Assembly: GCF_014224155.1 (NCBI RefSeq)
Contig: NZ_JAASUI010000001.1
Location: 930,001-994,000 of the forward strand
Length of the DNA: 64,000 nt
Source: Listeria cossartiae subsp. cossartiae
GTDB taxonomy: Bacteria; Bacillota; Bacilli; Lactobacillales; Listeriaceae
Reading direction: 5' to 3'
The position numbers were made by a program, and so were the translations under genes. Shown one piece after another: positions 18,745 to 28,600 of the stretch; position 1 is the stretch's first letter, and each line of letters starts with the position of its first letter. The notes beneath the pieces were generated by a model. It ran no database searches. It was not told the origin of the DNA and saw only the letters and a list, made by a program, of their open reading frames with translations.

Positions 18745-20457
18745 ATGGCTACTAATAAAAAAGAAATTATTCGTTTACTGGAAGAAATTGCTATTTATAT
18801 GGAATTAAAAGGAGAAAATAGCTTTAAAATATCGGCTTTCCGCAAAGCTGCCCAAGCAATTGAATTAGATAGCAGAAGTCTGTCGGAAATAGAGGATTTC
18901 ACTAAAATTAGCGGTATTGGGAAAACAACAGGCGAAATTATTCAACGTTATTTAAATAGTGGGGAATGTCCAGAACTCGTGGAACTGAAAAAAGAAGTAC
19001 CCGCTGGTCTCGTTCCACTTTTAGATGTGCCGGGGCTTGGTGGTAAGAAATTATCGCGGCTTTATCACGAACTTGGTGTGGTCGATAAAGATACGTTACT
19101 TCAAGAAGTAGAAAACGGCCACATCGAAGCGTTAAAAGGATTTGGCAAAAAGTCTGCTGAGAAAATGGCAGAAGCTGTGCGCGAAATGGGTGAACGGCCT
19201 GATCGCTATCCGCTTAATGATGTTTTGCCAATCATTCGCAAAGTAGAAACGTATTTATCCGAAATTGCTGCAATCGAAACTTTCGCACAAGCTGGTAGTT
19301 TACGGAGATTGCGGGAAACAGTGAAAGATCTTGATTATGTCATTGCGACCGAAAAAACCGAAGAAGTACAAAAAGCATTGCTGGATTTCCCGTTAATTAC
19401 AGATGTCATTGGAGCCGGTGAAACAAAAGTGTCAGCTGTACTAGAAGACAACATTACTATTTCGGTGGATTTCCGCTTAGTAGAAAAGAAAGCTTTCGCA
19501 ACGACACTGCATCATTTTACTGGTTCCAAAGACCACAATATTAAAATGCGCCAGCTAGCGAAACAAGCGAATGAAAAAATAAGCGAATATGGGGTGGAAC
19601 AGGAAGATGGTAGTATGCGCCATTTTGACTCAGAAAAAGCCTTTTTTGCTCATTTTGATATTCCATTTTTACCGCCAGAAGTTCGCCGCGATGGCACAGA
19701 AATCGAACGTGTAACGAAAGAAACGAAATTCCTTGAATTAAGCGATATTCGCGGTGATTTACACATGCATACCACTTGGTCAGACGGAGCTTACGCGATT
19801 CCAGAAATGATTGAAGCATGTATCGCAAAAGGGTATGAATATATGGTAATCACCGATCATGGGAAATTTCTACGTGTGGCAAATGGACTGGATGAAAAAA
19901 GACTGCTGGAACAACAAGCGGAAATCAAGAAAATAGCCGCAAACTATCCAGAAATCGACGTTTATTCTGGCGTCGAAATGGATATTTTAGCAGACGGATC
20001 GCTTGATTTTGATGATGAAACGCTGAAACAGTTGGATTTTGTCATTGCGTCAATTCATTCCAGTTTCCAGCAATCGGAAGAAGAAATCATGAAACGACTA
20101 AAAACAGCATGCGAAAATCCATATGTGCGCTTGATTGCTCATCCGACAGGGAGAATTGTCGTGAAAAGAAAGCCATATCATGTTAATATGAAAGAACTAA
20201 TCAAACTAGCGAAAAATACAGGAACCGCACTAGAATTAAATGCCAATCCGCAGCGCCTTGACTTAAACCGAGAACATTTAGAAATGGCACATGCGGCGGG
20301 GGTTCCGATTGCCATTAATACCGATGCGCACGACACGAAACATCTTGATTTCATGTCTATCGGTGTTCGCGCTGCAACAAAAGCGTGGCTAGATAAATCC
20401 GCGATTCTAAATACGAAAACAGCGGCTGAATTCAAACAATTTTTACAGAATAAATAA
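18745..20457 (+). CDS. polX: DNA polymerase/3'-5' exonuclease PolX
   Basis: A family X repair polymerase of 570 residues. The order is helix-hairpin-helix DNA binding (about 50-135, FTKISGIGKTTGEIIQRYL), a nucleotidyltransferase palm (about 165-310, with AGSLRRLRETVKDLDYVIAT) and a C-terminal PHP exonuclease domain (about 335-570, DLHMHTTWSDG, ITDHGKFL, NTDAHD). The PHP domain gives Mn-dependent 3'-5' exonuclease activity for gap repair. The start is the ATG at 18745 with RBS GGGAGGAAT; the longer frame from 18694 lacks an RBS. mutS2 follows after 22 bp. Confidence 0.95.
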   Translation: MATNKKEIIRLLEEIAIYMELKGENSFKISAFRKAAQAIELDSRSLSEIEDFTKISGIGKTTGEIIQRYLNSGECPELVELKKEVPAGLVPLLDVPGLGGKKLSRLYHELGVVDKDTLLQEVENGHIEALKGFGKKSAEKMAEAVREMGERPDRYPLNDVLPIIRKVETYLSEIAAIETFAQAGSLRRLRETVKDLDYVIATEKTEEVQKALLDFPLITDVIGAGETKVSAVLEDNITISVDFRLVEKKAFATTLHHFTGSKDHNIKMRQLAKQANEKISEYGVEQEDGSMRHFDSEKAFFAHFDIPFLPPEVRRDGTEIERVTKETKFLELSDIRGDLHMHTTWSDGAYAIPEMIEACIAKGYEYMVITDHGKFLRVANGLDEKRLLEQQAEIKKIAANYPEIDVYSGVEMDILADGSLDFDDETLKQLDFVIASIHSSFQQSEEEIMKRLKTACENPYVRLIAHPTGRIVVKRKPYHVNMKELIKLAKNTGTALELNANPQRLDLNREHLEMAHAAGVPIAINTDAHDTKHLDFMSIGVRAATKAWLDKSAILNTKTAAEFKQFLQNK

Positions 20458-20479
20458 CTTTTAAAAAGAAGGATGACCA

Positions 20480-22837
20480 ATGGAAAAAAAAGTAGAAGCC
20501 ATTTTAGAATTTGATAAAATAAAAAAACAACTCACAGAATTTGCTTCTTCTTCACTAGGGGAGCAAGCGATTTTGGAACTCGCTCCAGCTACCGATTTTC
20601 AAGTAGTTCAAAAAGCGCAACTTGAAACAGAAGAAGGAGCCAAAATTATTCGTTTACGGGGAAGTGCGCCAATTACTGGTTTAACAGACGTGTTCGCTCA
20701 TTTGAAACGCCTAGAAATTGGCGGCGATTTAAATGGACTTGAAATCTACCAAATCGGTAGCAACTTGCGCGTAAGCCGTCAAATGAAGAATTTTATGAAC
20801 GATTTGCTCGAAATTGGTGTTGAAATACCACTTCTCGGCGCGCTTTCGGATGAACTTTTAGTATTAAAAGAAGTCGAGGAAGACATTACAATTTCTGTCG
20901 ATGAAAGCGGGAAAGTGCTAGACACGGCTAGTGAGGCGCTTAGCACAATTCGCCGGACACTACGCCGGACAGAAGACCGCGTACGTGAAAAACTAGAATC
21001 TTATTTACGTGATCGTAATGCTTCGAAAATGCTGAGCGATGCTGTTATTACGATTCGAAATGATCGTTACGTTATCCCAGTTAAGCAAGAATACAAGGGA
21101 CATTACGGCGGGATTGTCCATGACCAATCTGCATCCGGTCAAACGCTCTTCATTGAGCCGCAAAGCGTAGTAGATTTAAACAACGAACGAAAAGCACTTC
21201 AAGCCAAAGAAAAACAAGAAATCGAACGCATTCTTGCCGAAATTTCTGCCTCATTAGCTGGCTGGATTAACGAAATTCACCATAATACCTTTATTCTCGG
21301 TCGCTTTGATTTTATTTTCGCAAAAGCCCGTTTTGGTAAAGCGATGAAAGCCGTAACTCCACATCTAAGTGACACCGGCGTAGTGCATTTAATTGCCGCG
21401 CGACACCCGCTTTTAGATGCAGCTAAAGTCGTTGCCAATGATATTTATTTAGGTGAAGATTTTACGACGATTGTTATTACCGGACCCAATACAGGGGGTA
21501 AAACCATTACGTTAAAAACGTTAGGATTACTAACACTCATGGCACAATCTGGCTTGCAAATTCCAGCACAGGAAGATTCCACCATTGCTGTTTTTGAGCA
21601 TGTTTTTGCCGATATTGGCGACGAACAATCGATCGAACAAAGCTTGAGTACGTTCTCATCTCACATGACGAACATCGTTTCCATTTTAGAAAAAGTGAAC
21701 CATAAATCATTAATTTTATATGATGAACTTGGGGCAGGGACAGACCCACAAGAAGGTGCGGCACTAGCGATTGCGATTCTTGATGCCAGCCATGCAAAGG
21801 GCGCAAGTGTTGTCGCGACGACCCATTATCCTGAATTAAAAGCATATGGATATAACCGCGTTCATGCAACCAATGCTTCCGTTGAATTCAACGTCGAAAC
21901 GCTTAGTCCGACTTACAAACTACTAATCGGTGTACCCGGTCGAAGTAATGCCTTTGATATTTCGCGTCGCCTAGGTTTAAGCGAAAATATCATCACCGAA
22001 GCAAGAAGCCTTGTCGATACCGAAAGCGCCGATTTAAATGATATGATTTCCAGCCTAGAAGAAAAACGTAACTTAGCAGAAACAGAATATGAAGAAGCAC
22101 ATGAACTAGCGCGCGGTGCCGATGCCCTTTTAAAAGATTTACAAAAAGAAATCTCTAATTACTATCAACAAAAAGATAAATTAATCGAACAAGCGAATCA
22201 AAAAGCAGCAACCATCGTCGAAAAAGCAGAAGCTGAGGCCGAAGAAATCATCCACGAATTGCGCACGATGCAATTAAATGGAGCAGCCGGAATCAAAGAA
22301 CACGAACTGATTGACGCCAAAACAAGACTTGGGAAAGCCAAACCAAAAACAATCAACAAAGCCATTCCCCAAGCGCCGAAACAAAAACCACACGTTTTCA
22401 AAAATGGCGACAATGTTCGCGTCTTATCACTTGGTCAAAAAGGTACCCTTTTAAGCAAAATTAGTGATAAAGAATGGAATGTCCAAATCGGTATCATCAA
22501 AATGAAAATCAAAACCGCTGATCTCGAATACATCCAACCAGAAAAACCGAAAAAACAACGCATCATTACATCGGTTCATAGTAGCGGATCACCAGCAAAA
22601 AGTGAACTCGATTTGCGCGGCGAACGTTACGAAGATGCACTGCAAAAAGTCGACAAATACCTTGATGAAGCATTGCTCGCTGGATATCCACAAGTAGCCA
22701 TCATTCACGGTAAAGGAACCGGCGCACTCAGAACTGGTGTCACCGAATATCTAAAAAATCATCGCATGGTCAAATCAATCCGTTTCGGTGCAGCAGCAGA
22801 AGGCGGAAACGGCGTAACCATCGTTGAGTTTAAGTAA
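20480..22837 (+). CDS. mutS2: Endonuclease MutS2
   Basis: A 785-residue MutS-like ATPase without the mismatch-recognition domains. Order: helical clamp/core region (about 1-290), ABC-type ATPase (Walker A GPNTGGKT at 335-342, LIDYDELGAGTDP-like Walker B about 412-421), a coiled coil (about 515-620), a KOW-like segment (GDNVRVLSLGQKG) and a C-terminal Smr nuclease domain (about 708-785, LDLRGERYEDAL, IIHGKGTGALR). Known roles are suppression of homologous recombination and rescue of collided ribosomes. It lies in the repair operon after polX. Confidence 0.95.
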   Translation: MEKKVEAILEFDKIKKQLTEFASSSLGEQAILELAPATDFQVVQKAQLETEEGAKIIRLRGSAPITGLTDVFAHLKRLEIGGDLNGLEIYQIGSNLRVSRQMKNFMNDLLEIGVEIPLLGALSDELLVLKEVEEDITISVDESGKVLDTASEALSTIRRTLRRTEDRVREKLESYLRDRNASKMLSDAVITIRNDRYVIPVKQEYKGHYGGIVHDQSASGQTLFIEPQSVVDLNNERKALQAKEKQEIERILAEISASLAGWINEIHHNTFILGRFDFIFAKARFGKAMKAVTPHLSDTGVVHLIAARHPLLDAAKVVANDIYLGEDFTTIVITGPNTGGKTITLKTLGLLTLMAQSGLQIPAQEDSTIAVFEHVFADIGDEQSIEQSLSTFSSHMTNIVSILEKVNHKSLILYDELGAGTDPQEGAALAIAILDASHAKGASVVATTHYPELKAYGYNRVHATNASVEFNVETLSPTYKLLIGVPGRSNAFDISRRLGLSENIITEARSLVDTESADLNDMISSLEEKRNLAETEYEEAHELARGADALLKDLQKEISNYYQQKDKLIEQANQKAATIVEKAEAEAEEIIHELRTMQLNGAAGIKEHELIDAKTRLGKAKPKTINKAIPQAPKQKPHVFKNGDNVRVLSLGQKGTLLSKISDKEWNVQIGIIKMKIKTADLEYIQPEKPKKQRIITSVHSSGSPAKSELDLRGERYEDALQKVDKYLDEALLAGYPQVAIIHGKGTGALRTGVTEYLKNHRMVKSIRFGAAAEGGNGVTIVEFK

Positions 22838-22877
22838 ACAATTGAGCAAAAACATGGCTCGAAATAGGCGTAAATGC

Positions 22878-22883
22878 TATACT
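22878..22883 (+). promoter_or_regulatory. Extended -10 element upstream of trxA
   Basis: TGCTATACT has the extended TGN motif directly before the TATACT -10 hexamer (22878-22883), 35 bp upstream of the trxA start. The -35 region is weak. Confidence 0.55.
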
Positions 22884-22917
22884 GTGTGTACAAAAGTCAT
22901 AAGGAGTGAATTAAATC

Positions 22918-23229
22918 ATGGTAAAAGAAATTACAGATGCAACATTTGAACAAGAAACTAGCGAAGGCTTAGTATTAACAGATTTCTGGGCAACATGGTG
23001 TGGTCCTTGCCGCATGGTGGCTCCAGTTTTAGAAGAAATACAAGAAGAACGCGGCGATGCACTTAAAATCGTCAAAATGGACGTAGATGAAAACCCAGAA
23101 ACACCAGGAAGCTTTGGTGTTATGAGCATTCCAACACTTCTTATTAAAAAAGACGGCGAAGTAGTAGATACTATTATCGGCTACCGTCCAAAAGAAGAAC
23201 TGGATGAAGTCATCAACAAATACGTTTAA
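22918..23229 (+). CDS. trxA: Thioredoxin
   Basis: A 103-residue cytosolic thioredoxin with the active-site WCGPC (Cys28 and Cys31) and the cis-Pro loop (MSIPTLL). It reduces protein disulfides using thioredoxin reductase. RBS AAGGAG precedes the ATG. It lies between mutS2 and uvrC, with its own promoter element and a terminator after it, as in other Bacillales. Confidence 0.97.
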   Translation: MVKEITDATFEQETSEGLVLTDFWATWCGPCRMVAPVLEEIQEERGDALKIVKMDVDENPETPGSFGVMSIPTLLIKKDGEVVDTIIGYRPKEELDEVINKYV

Positions 23230-23243
23230 AATTATGCTAAAAT

Positions 23244-23281
23244 GAAAGAAGCTTAGAATGTTTGTTCTAGGCTTCTTTTTA
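23244..23281 (+). terminator. Intrinsic terminator after trxA
   Basis: A stem of AAGAAGCTTAGAA with TTCTAGGCTTCTT (one mismatch) is followed by T5. Confidence 0.8.
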
Positions 23282-23304
23282 AATGTGTAACTGGAGTTGA
23301 TAAA

Positions 23305-25116
23305 ATGTCTTCTGAACATATCCAAAATAAACTAGCGCTTCTGCCGGACCAACCCGGTTGTTACTTGATGAAAGACCGACAAGGAACCATTATTTATGTT
23401 GGGAAAGCAAAAATTTTAAAAAATCGTGTCCGTTCTTATTTTTCAGGGACACACGATAGTAAAACACAACGCTTAGTCCAAGAAATTGTGGATTTTGAAT
23501 ATATCGTCACATCATCCAACGTAGAAGCTTTACTACTAGAAATCAATTTAATTAAAAAGCACGATCCACGTTTTAATATTCGCCTAAAGGATGATAAAAC
23601 CTATCCGTTTATTAAAATCACGAACGAACGACATCCGCGCCTAATTATTACCCGCCAAGTAAAGAAAGATAAAGGGAAATATTTCGGCCCGTACCCAAAT
23701 GTCTACGCTGCCAATGAAGTAAAACGGATTTTAGACCGCCTATACCCGTTACGAAAATGCAGCACGTTACCGAATAAAGTATGTTTGTATTATCACCTCG
23801 GACAATGCCTTGCCCCGTGCGTATTTGACGTGGAAGCAAGTAAGTATAAAGAAATGCAAGACGAGATAGTCGCATTCCTAAACGGCGGCTATAAAACCGT
23901 CAAAAATGATTTAATGAAAAAAATGCAAGAAGCGGCTGAAAATATGGAATTCGAAAAAGCAGGCGAGTTCCGCGATCAAATCAACGCAATCGAAACAACG
24001 ATGGAAAAACAAAAAATGACAATGAACGATTTCGTTGACCGCGATGTATTTGGTTACGCCATTGATAAAGGCTGGATGTGCGTCCAAGTGTTCTTCATTC
24101 GCCAAGGCAAACTGATTGAGCGCGACGTTTCTCAGTTTCCATTTTATAATGATGCTGATGAAGATTTCCTTACTTTCATTGGTCAATTTTATCAAAAAGC
24201 CAACCATATTCCGCCGCAAGAAATTTATTTACCGAATGATGTTGATAGCGAGGCGGTGCAAGCAGTCGTTCCCGATACGAAAATCATCGTTCCACAACGC
24301 GGAAATAAAAAAGATCTCGTAAAACTAGCTTATAAAAATGCCAAAATTGCTCTAAACGAAAAATTCATGCTACTTGAACGCAATGAAGAACGCACAGTCG
24401 GCGCAGTAGAACGACTTGGAGAAGCAATGGGAATCCCAACCCCGTCACGCGTGGAAGCATTCGATAACTCCAACATTCACGGCACAGACCCAGTTTCCGC
24501 GATGGTCACATTCCTTGACGGCAAACCAAGTAAAAACGATTACCGTAAATACAAAATCAAAACCGTAGAAGGCCCAGACGACTATGCAACAATGCGCGAA
24601 GTCATCCGCCGTCGCTACTGGCGCGTCCTCAAAGAAGGCTTACCAATGCCAGATTTAATATTAATTGATGGCGGTAAAGGACAAATCGATAGCGCCAAAG
24701 ACGTCTTAACGAACGAACTCGGCTTAGATATTCCAGTAGCCGGACTTGCAAAAGATGACAAACACCGAACTAGTCAATTATTATTCGGCGATCCACTGGA
24801 AATCATCCCACTGGAAAGAAATAGCCAAGAATTCTATTTACTACAGCGAATGCAAGATGAAGTCCATCGTTTCGCGATCACATTTCACCGCCAACTACGC
24901 AGCAAAACCGGCTTCCAGTCCATACTTGACGGCATCCCAGGCGTAGGACCCGGTCGCAAGAAAAAACTACTTAAACACTTTGGCTCCATGAAAAAATTAA
25001 AAGAAGCATCTATAGAAGAAATTAAAGAAGCTGGCGTCCCACTGAATGTAGCAGAAGAAGTGCATAAACATATCACAGCGTTCAATGAAAGGGCGAAGAA
25101 TACAGAGCAGAAATGA
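23305..25116 (+). CDS. uvrC: Excinuclease ABC subunit C
   Basis: A 603-residue nucleotide excision repair nuclease. It has an N-terminal GIY-YIG domain (about 15-95; GCYLMKD and IIYVGKA) for the 3' incision, a UVR motif for UvrB contact (about 200-235), the RNase H-like 5'-incision domain (about 375-535, [10 protein letters not shown] and [11 protein letters not shown]) and two C-terminal helix-hairpin-helix motifs ([20 protein letters not shown]). The ATG at 23305 is preceded by CTGGAGTTG. Confidence 0.97.
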   Translation: MSSEHIQNKLALLPDQPGCYLMKDRQGTIIYVGKAKILKNRVRSYFSGTHDSKTQRLVQEIVDFEYIVTSSNVEALLLEINLIKKHDPRFNIRLKDDKTYPFIKITNERHPRLIITRQVKKDKGKYFGPYPNVYAANEVKRILDRLYPLRKCSTLPNKVCLYYHLGQCLAPCVFDVEASKYKEMQDEIVAFLNGGYKTVKNDLMKKMQEAAENMEFEKAGEFRDQINAIETTMEKQKMTMNDFVDRDVFGYAIDKGWMCVQVFFIRQGKLIERDVSQFPFYNDADEDFLTFIGQFYQKANHIPPQEIYLPNDVDSEAVQAVVPDTKIIVPQRGNKKDLVKLAYKNAKIALNEKFMLLERNEERTVGAVERLGEAMGIPTPSRVEAFDNSNIHGTDPVSAMVTFLDGKPSKNDYRKYKIKTVEGPDDYATMREVIRRRYWRVLKEGLPMPDLILIDGGKGQIDSAKDVLTNELGLDIPVAGLAKDDKHRTSQLLFGDPLEIIPLERNSQEFYLLQRMQDEVHRFAITFHRQLRSKTGFQSILDGIPGVGPGRKKKLLKHFGSMKKLKEASIEEIKEAGVPLNVAEEVHKHITAFNERAKNTEQK

Positions 25117-25176
25117 TTTTTTACCTTTAATTATTAAACAGGATAAGATTAAAACTACTTATTCCAAAATGATGAA

Positions 25177-25212
25177 CGCCAATGACTTTTGAGTTATTGG
25201 TGTTTTGTTCTA
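25177..25212 (+). terminator. Intrinsic terminator after uvrC
   Basis: A stem of AACGCCAATGAC with GTTATTGGTGTT is followed by a T-rich tract. Confidence 0.75.
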
Positions 25213-25296
25213 TTAGTTGAGAAATTAATTTTTAAGTATTTATCGAGAGTAAAGATAAATGGAAGCAAATAGCTGAGCAAAAGGAGGAGAAAAATA

Positions 25297-25704
25297 TTGT
25301 ATAAAAAAGCAAATGAAGTTTTAACTGATAATAGTTCCGACAATTACTTTTTTGATGACGAATTTATATATGTGCGAGAATTGTTAAATAAATTCACGGA
25401 AGATGATTGGAAAAGCTTAATACAGGAATTAAAAAGCAAAGATGATAAGTATAAAATTAGGTTGGCTTACTGTATTGATGAAGATGCAGCTATGAATGGG
25501 TTTAATTTATTACTAGATTTAATCAATGAAAATGATGAAGTAGTGGAATATGCGTTAGATTCATTGCGTTCATTTGATAAAGAGCCATATAAAAACTTGA
25601 TTTATTCAGATAAAGTGGTTATCAAAAAAGCAGAAAATTTACTAAAAAATGCTAGTTTGCCAGTAAAGAAAATGTTAGAGGTGTTTTTACAACAAAGGAA
25701 ATAA
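25297..25704 (+). CDS. Unrecognised acidic alpha-helical protein (135 aa)
   Basis: I do not recognise this protein. It is small, acidic, cytosolic and predicted all-helical; the regular pairing of hydrophobic helices (for example VVEYALDSLRSF, VVIKKAENLLKN) suggests HEAT-like packing. It starts at TTG 25297 behind an excellent RBS (AAGGAGGAG), so it is probably expressed. Base composition is more AT-rich than its neighbours and it interrupts the uvrC-aspartokinase interval; it looks like an insertion. Small helical proteins of this kind are common among orphan immunity genes of polymorphic toxins, but no toxin lies nearby, so that is only a possibility. Confidence 0.7.
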   Translation: MYKKANEVLTDNSSDNYFFDDEFIYVRELLNKFTEDDWKSLIQELKSKDDKYKIRLAYCIDEDAAMNGFNLLLDLINENDEVVEYALDSLRSFDKEPYKNLIYSDKVVIKKAENLLKNASLPVKKMLEVFLQQRK

Positions 25705-25874
25705 CAAAGATATTTTTTAATTAAATAAAGAATATTCTATAACTCAGCTTTTAGAATAATGTGAAATATAAATTTTGAAGAAGACTTGTATATAATAAAC
25801 TTCCCTTCAACACACAAATGCGCTAAAATAAAACCATTGATAAAAAAAGAACTAAAAGGCAGGGGGGAACGAGA

Positions 25875-27089
25875 TTGGGACTAGTCGTATTAAAATTTGG
25901 TGGAACTTCTGTGAGTACCGTGGATAAAATCGGAAAAACAGCAGATCAAGCCATTTATGAAAAAAAGCAAGGAAATAAAGTCATCGTCGTCGTTTCCGCA
26001 ATGGGGAAATCAACCGACAAATTAGTCGCAATGGCGGAAGAAATTAGCGAGGCGCCAGATAAACGCGAAATGGATATGCTACTTTCTACCGGGGAACAAA
26101 TCACGATTGCACTACTTGCGATGACATTAAAAGAAAAAGGGCATGATGCAATTTCCTATACAGGATGGCAAGCGGGAATTGAAACAGAAGCTGTACATAG
26201 TAATGCGAGAATTGCCGATATTGATAGCGCACGAATTGAAGCAGCACTTGATGCGGGACAAATCGTGGTTGTTGCTGGTTTCCAAGGTCTAACTACAGAC
26301 GGCGAGATTACTACACTCGGTCGAGGTGGTTCAGACACAACCGCAGTCGCCATCGCATCCGCTCTTAAAGCAGACAAGTGCGCGATTTGCACGGACGTTG
26401 TTGGGGTATTCACAACCGACCCACGCTACGTCAAAAAAGCCCAAAAACTAGAACAAATCACTTATGATGAAATGTTAGAATTAGCCAATCTTGGCGCCGG
26501 AGTTTTACATCCGCGCTCCGTTGAATATGCCAAAAATTTCCGGATTCCGCTCGAAGTACGAGCAAGTCACGAACAAGAACCAGGAACAATGATCGAGGAG
26601 GATTTAACAATGGAAAATACCAAAGTAGTCCGTGGAATCGCTTTTGAAGACCAAATCACCCGTGTAACTATCCACTGGAAACAAAAAGAAGCGATGCGAG
26701 TGTCCAAAGTCTTTACAAAATTAGCGGAAAATAATATTGATGTAGATATTATCATCCAAGGAATTACTGGCCTAGGTCACGGCAATCTATCCTTCACTAT
26801 CAAAACAAGCGCGCTTTTAGCAACACTCACTGTTTTAGAAGAAAGCAAAGAGTTACTTCAAATCGAAAAACTAGAATCCGAGCAAGACTTAGCGAAAGTA
26901 TCGATTGTTGGCTCTGGAATGGTAAGCAATCCTGGTGTAGCTGCGCAAATGTTCGAGGCGCTAACCGAAAACAATATTCCAATTAAAATGATTAGCACAT
27001 CCGAAATCAAAGTTTCCACCGTTGTACCTGCGCGTAAAATGGTCGAAGCCGCGCAAGTCTTACATGATCAATTTGAATTAGATAAATAA
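25875..27089 (+). CDS. Aspartokinase (probable alpha/beta, LysC type)
   Basis: Phosphorylates aspartate at the head of lysine, diaminopimelate, threonine and methionine synthesis. The 404-residue alpha chain has the kinase domain (1-230, KFGGTS at 7-12, GRGGSDTTA) and two C-terminal ACT domains (about 265-404) that bind the feedback inhibitor. The start is TTG at 25875, with RBS AGGGGGG. In-frame ATG 26610 (codon 246) has its own RBS GAGGAGG and would give a separate 159-residue regulatory beta subunit, as known for B. subtilis aspartokinase II. The short leader shows no lysine riboswitch. A bidirectional terminator follows. Confidence 0.93.
   Translation: MGLVVLKFGGTSVSTVDKIGKTADQAIYEKKQGNKVIVVVSAMGKSTDKLVAMAEEISEAPDKREMDMLLSTGEQITIALLAMTLKEKGHDAISYTGWQAGIETEAVHSNARIADIDSARIEAALDAGQIVVVAGFQGLTTDGEITTLGRGGSDTTAVAIASALKADKCAICTDVVGVFTTDPRYVKKAQKLEQITYDEMLELANLGAGVLHPRSVEYAKNFRIPLEVRASHEQEPGTMIEEDLTMENTKVVRGIAFEDQITRVTIHWKQKEAMRVSKVFTKLAENNIDVDIIIQGITGLGHGNLSFTIKTSALLATLTVLEESKELLQIEKLESEQDLAKVSIVGSGMVSNPGVAAQMFEALTENNIPIKMISTSEIKVSTVVPARKMVEAAQVLHDQFELDK
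26594..26612 (+). promoter_or_regulatory. Internal RBS and start for aspartokinase beta subunit
   Basis: GAGGAGG lies about 8 bases before ATG 26610-26612, in the same frame as the aspartokinase alpha chain and exactly at the boundary between the kinase and ACT domains. The product from this start would be the 159-residue regulatory chain. Confidence 0.7.
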
Positions 27090-27145
27090 AAAATAAGCTT
27101 GCAGTCACAAAGTAAATTCTTCCTTTGTAGCCGCAAGCTTATCCT
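27090..27145. terminator. Bidirectional terminator between aspartokinase and 27.1-kb gene
   Basis: A long imperfect stem: ATAAGCTTGC(AG)TCACAAAG with CTTTGTAGCCGCAAGCTTAT, A/T runs on both sides. Confidence 0.8.
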
Positions 27146-27146
27146 T

Positions 27147-27602
27147 TTAGTAGCGTTCTTCGTTATCAATCGTTTCTTTACGATCCCATTTAACAATGAT
27201 CGTTACTTGTTTTTTTCGTTTGTCAATTTCGTCGTAACTTTCTGTGTACAGTTTTTTCTGTGATTGCAATTGTTCGGCAATAAAACCAGCTTCTAGTCTA
27301 AAAGTAGGTTCTTCTTGCGCGTTAAAACGAGCGGTAACCATTTCGCCTTCTAAAAGTAAGCGTAGTTCATCTTTCTTTTCCTTTAAAATACTAAATCCGC
27401 CCCAAGAAGCTTCTTCAAAGAATTCAGCAATCTCTTCTAGGGAACCAAGTGGAAATTTGCGTGCTAAATCTTTTCCTGCCCAGTACATAATGTGAGGCGC
27501 TTCATCTCCAAGTATTTCAGGAATTAAATAATCTCGTAGTAAATCTAAACCAAAGCTTGGAACGAGTGCTTTTTCCTCGTATTGATTCTGTTCTTTTTCT
27601 GT
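27147..27602 (-). CDS. YslB-like DUF2507 family protein
   Basis: A 151-residue cytosolic protein of the DUF2507 family (B. subtilis YslB), found next to sdhCAB/murI/uvrC in many Bacillales. The family resembles V4R-type small-molecule-binding folds; function is unknown. The start was set at the ATG at 27602: the longer frame beginning 27647 runs through a TATAAT (27631-27636 on this strand) likely to be the -10 box. It is divergent from murI, with about 185 bp between them. Confidence 0.82.
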   Translation of the reverse strand, partial: TEKEQNQYEEKALVPSFGLDLLRDYLIPEILGDEAPHIMYWAGKDLARKFPLGSLEEIAEFFEEASWGGFSILKEKKDELRLLLEGEMVTARFNAQEEPTFRLEAGFIAEQLQSQKKLYTESYDEIDKRKKQVTIIVKWDRKETIDNEERY

Positions 27603-27787
27603 CATTTCGGATACCCCACTTTCATACACCATTATAACCAAAATCACCCTAAAATGGAAAGCACAATAAATAAATTTCCATAAAAAACCTTTTTTCTCAA
27701 AAAAGACTTGCGAAAAAACCGAAAAAATAAGAAAATGGAAGGTATAGATAAAAAAATGGAAATTAATAAAGAAATTGAGGCGAGACT

Positions 27788-28588
27788 GTGAAACAAGCTA
27801 TTGGCTTTATTGATTCGGGAGTAGGCGGTTTGACAGTAGTGCGAGAAGTGCTAAAACAGCTACCCCATGAACAAGTATATTATTTAGGTGACACCGCACG
27901 TTGCCCCTATGGACCACGCGACAAAGAAGAAGTAGCTAGATTTACTTGGGAAATGACTAATTTTCTAGTAGATCGTGGCATCAAAATGCTCGTTATTGCA
28001 TGTAATACAGCAACAGCAGCAGCTTTATATGACATTCGCGAAAAACTGGATATCCCTGTTATAGGCGTTATTCAACCAGGTTCGAGAGCAGCACTCAAAG
28101 CAACAAGAAACAATAAAATTGGCGTACTAGGAACACTCGGTACCGTCGAAAGTATGGCATATCCAACAGCACTGAAAGGACTAAATCGCCGGGTAGAAGT
28201 AGATTCACTCGCATGTCCCAAATTTGTATCTGTCGTAGAATCAGGCGAATATAAGAGTGCGATTGCCAAAAAAGTAGTAGCCGAATCACTTTTACCACTG
28301 AAAAGTACTAATATTGATACGGTGATTTTGGGTTGTACACATTACCCACTTTTAAAACCAATTATCGAGAACTTCATGGGAGATGGTGTTGCCGTTATTA
28401 ACTCCGGAGAAGAAACTGCAAGTGAAGTCAGCGCCTTACTGGATTATCATAATTTATTAGATGCTACAGATGAAGAAATCGAGCACCGTTTTTTCACTAC
28501 GGGTTCGACACAAATTTTTAAAGATATTGCAAAAGACTGGTTAAATATGCCAGATATGACTGTAGAACATATTAAATTAGGAAAATAA
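27788..28588 (+). CDS. murI: Glutamate racemase
   Basis: A 266-residue cofactor-independent racemase that makes D-glutamate for peptidoglycan. Both catalytic cysteines are present: Cys72 (ACNTATA) and Cys183 (GCTHYPLL), together with the N-terminal DSGVGG loop. It starts at GTG 27788, with a modest RBS (GAGGCGAG). It heads an operon with rph, rdgB and a phosphodiesterase; spacing is 3-36 bp throughout. Called racE in Bacillus/Listeria annotations. Confidence 0.96.
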   Translation: MKQAIGFIDSGVGGLTVVREVLKQLPHEQVYYLGDTARCPYGPRDKEEVARFTWEMTNFLVDRGIKMLVIACNTATAAALYDIREKLDIPVIGVIQPGSRAALKATRNNKIGVLGTLGTVESMAYPTALKGLNRRVEVDSLACPKFVSVVESGEYKSAIAKKVVAESLLPLKSTNIDTVILGCTHYPLLKPIIENFMGDGVAVINSGEETASEVSALLDYHNLLDATDEEIEHRFFTTGSTQIFKDIAKDWLNMPDMTVEHIKLGK

Positions 28589-28600
28589 GAGGTGCCCATA

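Noticed and set aside
25705..25874. Possible lysine riboswitch before aspartokinase
   Set aside because: Only about 170 bp separate the genes and I see neither the L-box core nor a terminator hairpin.
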